Shown here piece by piece: positions 25,364 to 32,639 of a stretch of 64,000 bases of DNA (positions are counted from its first letter, which is position 1; each line of letters opens with the position of its first letter). The notes below the pieces were generated by a model. It saw only the letters and a list, made by a program, of their open reading frames with translations. It was not told where the DNA came from and ran no database searches. The DNA is from an uncultured Bradyrhizobium sp. GTDB taxonomy: Bacteria; Pseudomonadota; Alphaproteobacteria; Rhizobiales; Xanthobacteraceae. The translations under genes and the position numbers were made by a program. The stretch spans positions 1 through 64,000 of the forward strand of contig NZ_CAKZHY010000098.1 of the NCBI RefSeq assembly GCF_936928535.1, given 5' to 3'.

Positions 25364-26801
25364 CACTGTGCCGGTCCGAAAGCCGGAGCTATCGGTCGTT
25401 CCATTCAGGCCAGCGAACGGCCGGCGCCCCGAGGAAACTGCGTTCCTGCCGGCGGCGCTGGAGATCACCGAAACCCCGCCATCGCCAATCGGCCGCGCCA
25501 TCGCGTTTGCGTTGATGGCGCTTGTCTGCGTGGTGTTCGCATGGTCCGCCTGGGGCACGATCGACATCGTGGCGTCCGCGACCGGCAAGGTCGTGTCGAG
25601 CGGGCGCAGCAAGGTGGTGCAGCCGTTCGAAACCGGCGTGGTGCGCGCCATCCATGTGCAGGATGGCCAGGCGGTCAAATCGGGCGACGTTCTGATCGAG
25701 CTTGATCCGACCGTAAATGCCGCCGAGCGCGACCATCTGCACGACGACCTCATGGCCGAACGGCTCAACAGCGCGCGCCTGCGCGCCGCGCTGGCCGCCG
25801 GCGAGGATGGATCTGCCGATCTTGTTCCGCCCGATGATGCCGATCCCTTGCTGGTTGCGACGCAGCAGCAGCTTCTGACAAACCAGGTCGGCGAGCACCG
25901 CGCCAAGCTCGCGGCGCTGGCAGGGCAGGAGGCGCAGAAGAACGCCGAACAGCAGACCATCGTGGCGACGATCCACAAGCTGGATGCGCTGCTGCCCGTC
26001 ACCGAGCAGCGCGTCGATATCCGCAGGACGCTGATGGAAAAGGAAATCGGCTCCAAGCTGACTTATTACGAGACGCTGCAGCTCCAGATCGAGCAGCAGG
26101 AGGAGCTCGGCGTCCAGCGCAGCCGCCTGAAGGAAGCCGAAGCTGCCGTCGCTGCGATCCGCGAGACCCGCATCCAGGCCGTGGCGGAATATCGCAAGGG
26201 CCTGTCCGACGAGCTCGCCAAGAGCGAGCAGAAGGCCAACGGCCTCGCGCGGGACCTGATCAAGGCGGAGCAGAAGACAAAGCTCCAGCAGCTGACGTCG
26301 CCGGTTGACGGCGTAGTGCAGCAACTTGCTGTCCACACCGTCGGTGGCGTGGTCACGCCGGCGCAGTCGCTGCTCGTGATCGTGCCGTCGGATACGCATC
26401 TCGAGATCGAGGCGATGATCTCCAACCGCGACATCGGCTTCGTCGAGGCCGGGCAGGGCGCCGCCATCAAGATCGACACCTTCAACTTCACCCGCTACGG
26501 GCTGCTGCAAGGCCGGGTCGTGAGCGTCTCGCAGGACGCCATCATGCGCGACCGTCCGCCGGAGCGCGGCGATCGTTCGCCGGGCGCGCAACAGGCGAGC
26601 AGCGAGCCCAGCGGGCAGGAGCTCAGCTACAGCGCGACCATCGCGCTCGATCGCACCCAGATGCAGGTGGACGATCGCCTCGTCAGCCTGGCGCCGGGAA
26701 TGGCGGTGACAGCGGAGATCAGGACCGGTTCGCGCACCATCCTGAGCTATCTGCTATCGCCGCTCCAGCGCTATCGGCACGAGATCATGCGAGAACGCTA
26801 G
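25350..26801 (+). CDS. Type I secretion membrane fusion protein (HlyD family)
   Basis: A 483-residue HlyD-like adaptor. It has one N-terminal membrane helix (IAFALMALVCVVFAWSAWG, residues ~50-70), then a biotinyl-lipoyl-like half (VVSSGRSKVVQPFETGVVRAI), a long coiled coil (about 110-320, with many Gln/Glu/Lys) and the second lipoyl half plus beta-barrel (LTSPVDGVVQQLAVHTVGGV...MISNRDIGFVEAGQGAAIKI). The ATG at 25350 has AAGGAGG five bases upstream and lies inside the end of the ATPase gene (14-base overlap). The longer frame from 25317 lacks such a site. A TolC-type outer-membrane channel is not encoded here and must come from elsewhere. Confidence 0.95.
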   Translation: MRSASTVPVRKPELSVVPFRPANGRRPEETAFLPAALEITETPPSPIGRAIAFALMALVCVVFAWSAWGTIDIVASATGKVVSSGRSKVVQPFETGVVRAIHVQDGQAVKSGDVLIELDPTVNAAERDHLHDDLMAERLNSARLRAALAAGEDGSADLVPPDDADPLLVATQQQLLTNQVGEHRAKLAALAGQEAQKNAEQQTIVATIHKLDALLPVTEQRVDIRRTLMEKEIGSKLTYYETLQLQIEQQEELGVQRSRLKEAEAAVAAIRETRIQAVAEYRKGLSDELAKSEQKANGLARDLIKAEQKTKLQQLTSPVDGVVQQLAVHTVGGVVTPAQSLLVIVPSDTHLEIEAMISNRDIGFVEAGQGAAIKIDTFNFTRYGLLQGRVVSVSQDAIMRDRPPERGDRSPGAQQASSEPSGQELSYSATIALDRTQMQVDDRLVSLAPGMAVTAEIRTGSRTILSYLLSPLQRYRHEIMRER

Positions 26802-26870
26802 GATTCGTAGATTGGTAAATAATTTCAATAGCTTAATTTCTGTGGCCGCGACGTTGCCGGCCGCCGCGTC

Positions 26871-26892
26871 CTACTGTGCATGGGGTTGTTTT
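26871..26892 (+). repeat. 22-base sequence shared with 54709-54730 in opposite orientation
   Basis: Beginning CTACTGTGCATGGGG and ending in GTTGTTTT, this 22-base string recurs exactly, reverse-complemented, at 54709-54730, 28 kb away. Both copies lie in intergenic DNA beside G+C-rich sequence that does not align well. I recall similar strings elsewhere in Bradyrhizobium genomes, so it is probably a fragment of a dispersed intergenic repeat. Confidence 0.6.
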
Positions 26893-26902
26893 GCAGTTTG
26901 AT

Positions 26903-28768
26903 CTAGCCCGCCGCCTCGTCGAATTGCGCGCTCGCCTCGAGCCACTGTTCCTCGGCACGCGCCAGCGCGTCTGCGGCATTGGCGCGCGCCTTCGACAACT
27001 GCGCGGCCTGCTTGGGATCCCGCGTAAAGATATCGGGGAGGGCGAGTGCAGTGTCAATCTTGGCGATGATCTCGGTGACCCTCGCGATCTCGGTCTCGGC
27101 TTCCGCGATGCGCTTCTTCAGCGAGCCGCGATTGTCCGATTTCGGACGCTGCGGCTTTTCGATTTGAGCGCTGCGTTCGCGCGGCGAGGCTTCCGCATTG
27201 CGCGCGGACAGCACCAGGCGACGATACTCGTCGAGGTCGCCGTCGTAAGTGGTCACGGTGCGGTCCGCGACGATCCAGAGCTCGTCGGCGCAGGCCTCGA
27301 TCAGATAGCGGTCGTGCGAGACCATGATGATCGCGCCGGGAAATTCGTTGATGGCTTCGGCAAGCGCAGCGCGGCTGTCGATGTCGAGATGGTTGGTCGG
27401 CTCGTCCAGGATGATCATGTTGGGGCCGAAGAAGGTGGCGAGTCCCAGCAGCAGCCGCGCCTTCTCGCCGCCTGAGAGCTTTCCCGCCTTGGTGTCGGCC
27501 GCCTTGCCGGAGAATCCGATCGCGCCGGCGCGGGCGCGCACTTTTGCCTCAGGTGCCTCGCTCCCCATCAGCTTGCGGACATGGTCGTAGGTCGAGGCGT
27601 CCTCGTTCAGCTCGTCGAGCTGGTGCTGCGCGAAATAGGCGATCGACAGCTTGTCCGCGCGCGTGACCTTGCCGGAGAACGGCGCGAGACGTCCGGCGAG
27701 CAATTTGACCAGCGTCGACTTGCCGTTGCCGTTGGCACCGAGAAGCGCGATGCGGTCGTCATTGTCGATGCGCAGCGTCACGCGGTTCAGCACCGGCATG
27801 GCCGGATCGTAGCCGACCGAGACGTTGTCGACGGCGATGATCGGGGGCGACAGCAGTTTCTCCGGCGCGGGGAAAGTGATCTCGCGCACGTCCTCCGTCA
27901 CCAGCGCCGTGATCGGCTTCAGCCGCTCCAGCATCTTCACGCGAGACTGGGCCTGGCGCGCCTTCGACGCCTTGGCCTTGAAGCGATCAACGAAGGCCTG
28001 CAGGCGGGCGCGTTCGGCTTCCTGGCGCTTGACAGCTTTGGCGTCGAGCAGCTCGCGCGCGGCGCGCTGCTCCTCGAAGGAGGAATAGCCGCCCTTGTAG
28101 AGCGTGAGCTTGCCGCGCTCCAGATGCAGGATCTGGTCGACCGAGCTTTCAAGCAGGTCGCGGTCGTGGCTGATCACGATCACCGTCCGCGGATAATGCG
28201 CCAGATGATCCTCCAGCCACAGCGTGCCTTCGAGGTCGAGATAATTGGTGGGCTCGTCGAGCAGCAGAAGGTCGGGGGCCGCGAACAGCGTCGCAGCCAG
28301 CGCGACGCGCATGCGCCAGCCCCCGGAGAATTCGGCGCAGGGGCGCAGTTGGTCCGCGGTGGAAAAGCCGAGACCGGAGAGGATCGCGGCAGCGCGGCTC
28401 GGCGCCGAATGGGCGTCGATGTCGACGAGCCGGGTCTGGATCTCGGCGATCCGGTGCGGATCGGTGGCGGTGTCGGCCTCTATGAGCAGGGCTTCACGTT
28501 CGAGGTCGGCCTTGAGCACCACCGAGATCAGGCCTTCGGGCCCGTTCGGGGCTTCCTGCGCCAGACTGCCGACGCGCCAGCGGGGTGGCAGGGTCACCGA
28601 GCCGTGCTCGGCTGCCAGCTCGCCGCGGATTACCTTGAACAGCGTCGATTTGCCGGTGCCGTTGCGTCCAACCATGCCGACGCGTGCGCCGGGCGTGATC
28701 TGCACGGAGCCGCTGTCGATCAGGAGACGTCCTGCGAGACGGACGGAGAGGTCGGTGATGGTTAGCAT
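26903..28768 (-). CDS. ABC-F family ATP-binding protein (Uup/YheS-like)
   Basis: A 621-residue protein with two ATP-binding cassettes and no membrane domain. Cassette 1 has Walker A GRNGTGKST, signature FSGGWRMR and Walker B LLLLDEPTNYLD. Cassette 2 has GANGNGKST, signature LSGGEKARLLLGL and LDEPTNHLD. The interdomain linker (ARLQAFVDRFKAKASKARQ) is the P-site tRNA interaction motif of ABC-F proteins. A C-terminal coiled coil (~540-621, KKRIAEAETEIARVTEI...) resembles the DNA-binding or tRNA-binding tail of Uup/YheS. These proteins act on stalled ribosomes rather than in transport. Both catalytic glutamates are replaced by Asp-Glu-Pro context as normal. It is a single gene, convergent with the T1SS operon. 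Confidence 0.95.
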   Translation of the reverse strand: MLTITDLSVRLAGRLLIDSGSVQITPGARVGMVGRNGTGKSTLFKVIRGELAAEHGSVTLPPRWRVGSLAQEAPNGPEGLISVVLKADLEREALLIEADTATDPHRIAEIQTRLVDIDAHSAPSRAAAILSGLGFSTADQLRPCAEFSGGWRMRVALAATLFAAPDLLLLDEPTNYLDLEGTLWLEDHLAHYPRTVIVISHDRDLLESSVDQILHLERGKLTLYKGGYSSFEEQRAARELLDAKAVKRQEAERARLQAFVDRFKAKASKARQAQSRVKMLERLKPITALVTEDVREITFPAPEKLLSPPIIAVDNVSVGYDPAMPVLNRVTLRIDNDDRIALLGANGNGKSTLVKLLAGRLAPFSGKVTRADKLSIAYFAQHQLDELNEDASTYDHVRKLMGSEAPEAKVRARAGAIGFSGKAADTKAGKLSGGEKARLLLGLATFFGPNMIILDEPTNHLDIDSRAALAEAINEFPGAIIMVSHDRYLIEACADELWIVADRTVTTYDGDLDEYRRLVLSARNAEASPRERSAQIEKPQRPKSDNRGSLKKRIAEAETEIARVTEIIAKIDTALALPDIFTRDPKQAAQLSKARANAADALARAEEQWLEASAQFDEAAG

Positions 28769-28829
28769 GCGGCCTTGTCACCGCAGGCGCGATCAAACGC
28801 AACCCGATTTTTCGCAACCCGATTTTTCG

Positions 28830-29003
28830 TCAGTGCGTGTCGAGGTCGCGCTTCCTCAGCTCGTTCAAAAGCTGCTCGAGATGAACAGGGAGCCGGGGTT
28901 CGGGGCGAATGCTCTGCTGAAGCCGTTCGCCCACGGCATCGCAAATCGAGCGGCTGGTGCGCCGGTCGATCTGTTCGCTGTCATTGGCAAGAAGGCCAGC
29001 CAT
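28830..29003 (-). CDS. Small helical protein, weak resemblance to NepR anti-sigma factors
   Basis: A 57-residue protein from the ATG at 29003 (MAGLLANDSEQIDRRTSRSI), with GGAA about nine bases upstream. The frame is open to a TTG at 29072, and an ATG at 29048 is an alternative. The C-terminal part (CDAVGERLQQSIRPEPRLPV then HLEQLLNELRKRD) has an amphipathic helix, a Pro turn and a second helix, similar in pattern to NepR (IG..LR....E.VPDRFL.LL..L). The similarity is by eye and may be chance. There is no phyR or ecfG gene nearby. Treat as a hypothetical protein. Confidence 0.6.
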   Translation of the reverse strand: MAGLLANDSEQIDRRTSRSICDAVGERLQQSIRPEPRLPVHLEQLLNELRKRDLDTH

Positions 29004-29135
29004 ATCAGGGTTCCGTGTTTTCAAAGTAACGACACGGTACCAAGTCATTGGCCCCCAAATTGGTTTCGCCAAGCGTTGGGGATGGCTGGCATTCTAGTAA
29101 AAATTGTATGAATTCGCAGTATCTGCCCAAATATA

Positions 29136-29198
29136 AGGCCCCAGTGGGGGGAACACCGGGGCCTCTCTTGGAAGGTACTGCAGGGGGGAACAGTACCT
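29136..29198 (-). ncRNA. Tandem hairpins with identical C-rich loops (possible 3'-UTR small RNA)
   Basis: Two stem-loops follow each other directly. AGGTACTG/CAGTACCT (29173-29180 with 29191-29198) is a perfect 8-base stem with a 10-base loop. AGGCCCC/GGGGCCT (29136-29142 with 29158-29164) is a 7-base stem extended by a G-C pair. Read on the minus strand both loops contain UUCCCCCC, complementary to Shine-Dalgarno-like G-rich sequence. The distal stem is followed by UUAUAUUU, so it can end transcription. They lie 29-91 bases after the stop of the Gly/His/Trp-rich gene on the same strand. This layout resembles alphaproteobacterial sRNAs with C-rich anti-Shine-Dalgarno loops, but no family is assigned. 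Confidence 0.5.
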
Positions 29199-29226
29199 CA
29201 GGTAATCCAGGAACGTGCTGTCGGGC

Positions 29227-29481
29227 TCAGTAGCAGCGGTTGATCAGCCGCCAGCGGGGTCCCCAGGGTGTCGGGACCAGCCGGCGCACGTAGCAGCCGC
29301 CGTAACCGTAAGCGACGGGGGCGGCGTAGACGCGCGGTCCGCCCCAGCCCCAGCCACCGCCGTGATACCAGCCGCCATGCCAGCCCCAGCCGCCATGCCA
29401 GTGAGCGGAGGCGGAGGTGGGAGCGAGCGCGGCCCCCAGGGCGACCGCGGCGACTGCAGCGAGCGAAAGTTTCCTCAACAT
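29227..29481 (-). CDS. Small secreted Gly/His/Trp/Tyr-rich protein
   Basis: An 84-residue protein with a textbook signal peptide (MLRKLSLAAVAAVALGAALA, cleavage after SASA). The mature part begins HWHGGWGWHGGWYHGGGWGWGG, a run of His, Trp and Gly with possible metal affinity. It ends with a two-cysteine region (YGGCYVRRLVPTPWGPRWRL and a final NRCY) that matches small sulfur-rich secreted proteins common in rhizobia. GGAGATCACC precedes the ATG. Function unknown; a cell-surface or metal-binding role is only suggested by composition. Confidence 0.85.
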   Translation of the reverse strand: MLRKLSLAAVAAVALGAALAPTSASAHWHGGWGWHGGWYHGGGWGWGGPRVYAAPVAYGYGGCYVRRLVPTPWGPRWRLINRCY

Positions 29482-29803
29482 GGTGATCTCCTCGAGACTG
29501 CCGGCGCGGGGCTATCGCGTCGATGGAAAGGCCGCCGAAACGGTCCGCCTCGGCAAGGAGGCTTTGGTTTCGATGGAGCTGACGATATGCCAGCGAGGCT
29601 GAACCAAACCCTGACAGTGCCTTCAGATTGGGTTCATCTGGGTGAAATCGTTGTAATCCATGTTGGAATCCGGTCGGGATTCGGGTCTTTGCCTGCGGCG
29701 AAACGGCCGTGCGGCCGTTCCGGCACTCGCTTGCCGGATCGCGAAGGCGCCGATATAAGCCCCGCAACTCCGACCCACCCTTTTTCTCTTCAAGGACAAG
29801 ATC
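29482..29803. other. Divergent region between the Gly/His/Trp-rich gene and ndk
   Basis: A 322-base gap. It contains an imperfect inverted repeat, TGAACCAAA (29600-29608) facing TTGGGTTCA (29628-29636), with one mismatch, which could be an operator or hairpin. No frame longer than 60 codons looks coding. AAGGACAAG precedes ndk. Confidence 0.4.
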
Positions 29804-30226
29804 ATGGCCATCGAACGCACTTTCTCGATCATCAAGCCCGACGCCACCGCGCGTAACCTGACCGGCGCCGTGAACGCCGTGATCGAGAAGGCGGGCCTGC
29901 GCATCGTCGCGCAGAAGCGCATCCGCATGACCAAGGAACAGGCCGAGACCTTCTACGCTGTTCACAAGGCGCGCCCCTTCTTCGGCGAACTGGTCGAGTT
30001 CATGACCTCGGGCCCGGTCGTGGTCCAGGTGCTGGAAGCCGAAGGCGCGATCGCCAAGTACCGTGACGCGATGGGCGCGACCGATCCGTCCAAGGCTGCC
30101 GAGGGCACCATCCGCAAGCTCTACGCCAAGTCAATCGGCGAAAATTCGGCTCACGGCTCGGACGCTCCGGAGACCGCCGCGATCGAAATCGCGCAGTTCT
30201 TCTCGGGCAACGAGATCGTCGGCTAA
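29804..30226 (+). CDS. ndk: Nucleoside diphosphate kinase
   Basis: A 140-residue Ndk that transfers the gamma phosphate from ATP to other NDPs through a phosphohistidine. The active-site histidine is His117 in GENSAHGSDAPETA. The N-terminus AIERTFSIIKPDATARN and the Kpn-loop region are canonical. Full length and standard. TerC follows 34 bases downstream. Confidence 0.98.
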   Translation: MAIERTFSIIKPDATARNLTGAVNAVIEKAGLRIVAQKRIRMTKEQAETFYAVHKARPFFGELVEFMTSGPVVVQVLEAEGAIAKYRDAMGATDPSKAAEGTIRKLYAKSIGENSAHGSDAPETAAIEIAQFFSGNEIVG

Positions 30227-30260
30227 CGAGCCGATAGGGTAAGTCGACAGGGGACTCATT

Positions 30261-31118
30261 GTGAACTGGCTCGGGCAGATCTTCGATCCCGCCACGATCG
30301 GGGCATTCTTCACCCAGTTCCGCAATGAGATGGCCGAGCCGACCTTCTGGATTGCGGTCGGCAAGATCATCTGGATCAACATCCTGCTCTCCGGCGACAA
30401 CGCGCTGGTGATCGCGCTCGCCTGCCGCGGCCTCTCGCCGCGGCACCGGCTGTGGGGCATGGTGCTCGGCGCCAGCGCCGCCGTTCTGCTGCGCATCATC
30501 TTCACCGGCGTCGTCGCAAGCCTGATGGCGCTGCCGTACCTGAAATTGGTCGGCGGTCTCGCGCTGATCGTGATCGCGGCAAAGCTGCTGGCGCCGGAGA
30601 ATGAGGAGGAGGACGTCGAGTCCGCCTCGCATCTCTGGCAGGCGGTGCAAATCGTCGTCGTCGCCGACATCATCATGAGTCTGGACAACGTCATTGCGGT
30701 GGCGGCTGCGGCCAATGGCAGCGTGCCGCTGTTGGTCCTCGGCCTTGCCATCAGCGTGCCGCTGATCGTTGCCGGCGCGGCGCTGATCATGGCGCTGCTC
30801 GCGAAACTGCCGATCCTGGTCTGGGCCGGTGCGGCACTGCTTGGCTGGATCGCAGGTGAGGTGATCGCAACCGATCCCGGCATCGAGCCGAAGCTGCATT
30901 CGCTGTTCGACGGCCCATTCGGAGCGTCGCTGGACCAGATGCTCGGCACTCTGCATATTCCGCCGCAATTTGCTCATGGCGGCGAGGGCGCCGAATATCT
31001 CTGCGCCGTGCTCGGTGTCGTCGTCGTGTTGCTGGTTGGCGCGATCTGGCGCCGCCGTAGCATGCATGCCGCCGCGTTGGAGGCCTCCGAGGCGCACGCC
31101 AAGGCGTCGGCTGAGTAA
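30261..31118 (+). CDS. TerC-family integral membrane protein
   Basis: A 285-residue protein with a GTG start (AGGGGA seven bases upstream). It contains the two TerC signature motifs, LSGDNALVIALA in the first half and MSLDNVIAVAAA in the second, in a repeat of membrane helices; the Asp-Asn pairs are expected metal ligands. A cytoplasmic acidic loop (APENEEEDVESASH) lies between them. TerC/YjbE proteins export or load metal ions, including Mn2+; the exact substrate here is unknown. The region before it is too short to hold a manganese riboswitch. Confidence 0.85.
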   Translation: MNWLGQIFDPATIGAFFTQFRNEMAEPTFWIAVGKIIWINILLSGDNALVIALACRGLSPRHRLWGMVLGASAAVLLRIIFTGVVASLMALPYLKLVGGLALIVIAAKLLAPENEEEDVESASHLWQAVQIVVVADIIMSLDNVIAVAAAANGSVPLLVLGLAISVPLIVAGAALIMALLAKLPILVWAGAALLGWIAGEVIATDPGIEPKLHSLFDGPFGASLDQMLGTLHIPPQFAHGGEGAEYLCAVLGVVVVLLVGAIWRRRSMHAAALEASEAHAKASAE

Positions 31119-31121
31119 GAT

Positions 31122-32624
31122 CTAGCGTCTCACGATTGAACCGGATCGCCCGATCAGGCGGGCGAGCTGCTTGAAGCGGCTGCCGACGCGGTCAGCGACG
31201 AGATCGCCGAGCCTGTGCTCGAACACCAGCATCAGGTTGCGGCCCTGGCTGCGGAAATGCGTGGCGGGCAGCACGCCCGGACGCGCGGCCGAGATCAGAT
31301 GCGCGACGCGGAACGCCGCACCCAACAGGCGGGCGCGCTCGAGCTGCGCCGGCGTCAGCAGCTCCTGCATGGTCAGCGGCGGCTGGTTCTCTTCGCTGAG
31401 GCCCGCATAGCGATAGAACACCGACAGTCCGACGAAGGCTCGCTCGCGATGGTCGATCGCACCGAAATTGGCATTGACCACGAGGCTCAGCGTCTGCTCG
31501 CCGCGATGATCAGGATGGACGCGCCAGCCGATGTCGGACAGAAGACAGGCGGTGTGGCGCAGGCGGCGATCCTCCTCCGTCTCGCGCAGCTTCACCACGC
31601 GCGCGAGGCGATCGGTCCAGGCAATCAGCTCGCGGGCGTGTTTTGCCGAGCGTGACAGCAACTGGTTCAGCTCTTCGGCCGCGCAGATCAGGCCGTCCTT
31701 GTTGCGCTCGGTCTCCGGGAGCTTCTCGTGCAGCAGGCCTTCGCGCACGCCGAAGGTCGAGAACACAATGGTTTTCGGCTTTGCGACGCGGATGATGTGC
31801 TCGAGCACGAGCGCTGCATAGGTGAGGAGCGGGCGCCGCGCATCCGCGACGACCTCGATGTCGGCGAGCATGTCGGCGGCGGCGAGGCGCCGCAGGCGGC
31901 GAGCGAAATCGAGCGCCTCGGTCGCGGGTATGGAATAGCCGTGCATCACCTGGAGCGGATAGCCGCTCTGGATGATGTGGATACGCGCAAGCGCGCGCCA
32001 GGTGCCGCCGACGGCGTAGAAGGTGCGGCCGCGACCGGCAGTGAGCTGGGGCACCTCGTCGATCGCCTCGCGCACGATGCGATCGGCGCGCTTGAGCGAT
32101 TTATGAGCGAGGTCCTGGAGCGCGAGGCCGCCGAGCGGCAGCGTCACGCCGCTGCGCACGCTATTGCCGCGGACGTCGATCAGTTCGAGCGAGCCGCCGC
32201 CGAGATCGCCGACGATGCCGTCGGGACGGTGAATGCCGGAGATCACGCCGAGCGCCGACAGCTTTGCTTCGCGCGGTCCCGACAGGATCTCGATCTTCAC
32301 CGCGCAGATGCGCTCGGCTTTCGCGATGAAGTCGGGGCCGTTGGAAGCATCTCGGCACGCAGCGGTCGCAATCGCGAACACGCGGCCGACCTGCATCACG
32401 CGGCACAGCGCGCGAAAGCGCTTCAGCGAGGTCAGCGCCTTGTCGACGGCGTCAGGTGCGAGCAGACCGGTGCTCTGCACCTCGCGCCCGAGCCCGCACA
32501 GAGTCTTCTCGTTGAAGATCGGAATCAGGCTCCGCGCCAGCGCCTCGTAGACGACGAGACGAACCGAGTTGGAGCCGATGTCGATGACCGCGACGCTAGC
32601 GCCACGCTTGCGCGGCCGTTTCAC
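31122..32624 (-). CDS. ppx: Exopolyphosphatase (Ppx/GppA family)
   Basis: A 500-residue protein with GTG start (AAGGA eight bases upstream). The ASKHA-type ATPase fold shows AVIDIGSNSVRLVVYE near the N-terminus and GDLGGGSLELIDV (phosphate-binding loop 2), both intact. The C-terminal HD-like region (HTACLLSDIGWR, then HPDHR) is typical. It hydrolyses terminal phosphates from polyphosphate, or the pentaphosphate of ppGpp in related GppA. It lies directly downstream of ppk on the same strand, a common pairing, and is convergent with TerC. Confidence 0.95.
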   Translation of the reverse strand: MKRPRKRGASVAVIDIGSNSVRLVVYEALARSLIPIFNEKTLCGLGREVQSTGLLAPDAVDKALTSLKRFRALCRVMQVGRVFAIATAACRDASNGPDFIAKAERICAVKIEILSGPREAKLSALGVISGIHRPDGIVGDLGGGSLELIDVRGNSVRSGVTLPLGGLALQDLAHKSLKRADRIVREAIDEVPQLTAGRGRTFYAVGGTWRALARIHIIQSGYPLQVMHGYSIPATEALDFARRLRRLAAADMLADIEVVADARRPLLTYAALVLEHIIRVAKPKTIVFSTFGVREGLLHEKLPETERNKDGLICAAEELNQLLSRSAKHARELIAWTDRLARVVKLRETEEDRRLRHTACLLSDIGWRVHPDHRGEQTLSLVVNANFGAIDHRERAFVGLSVFYRYAGLSEENQPPLTMQELLTPAQLERARLLGAAFRVAHLISAARPGVLPATHFRSQGRNLMLVFEHRLGDLVADRVGSRFKQLARLIGRSGSIVRR

Positions 32625-32639
32625 GGCAAAAATCCTTGG

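Noticed and set aside
30227..30260. Manganese riboswitch before the TerC-family gene
   Set aside because: Only 34 bases separate ndk and this gene, too short for a yybP-ykoY structure.
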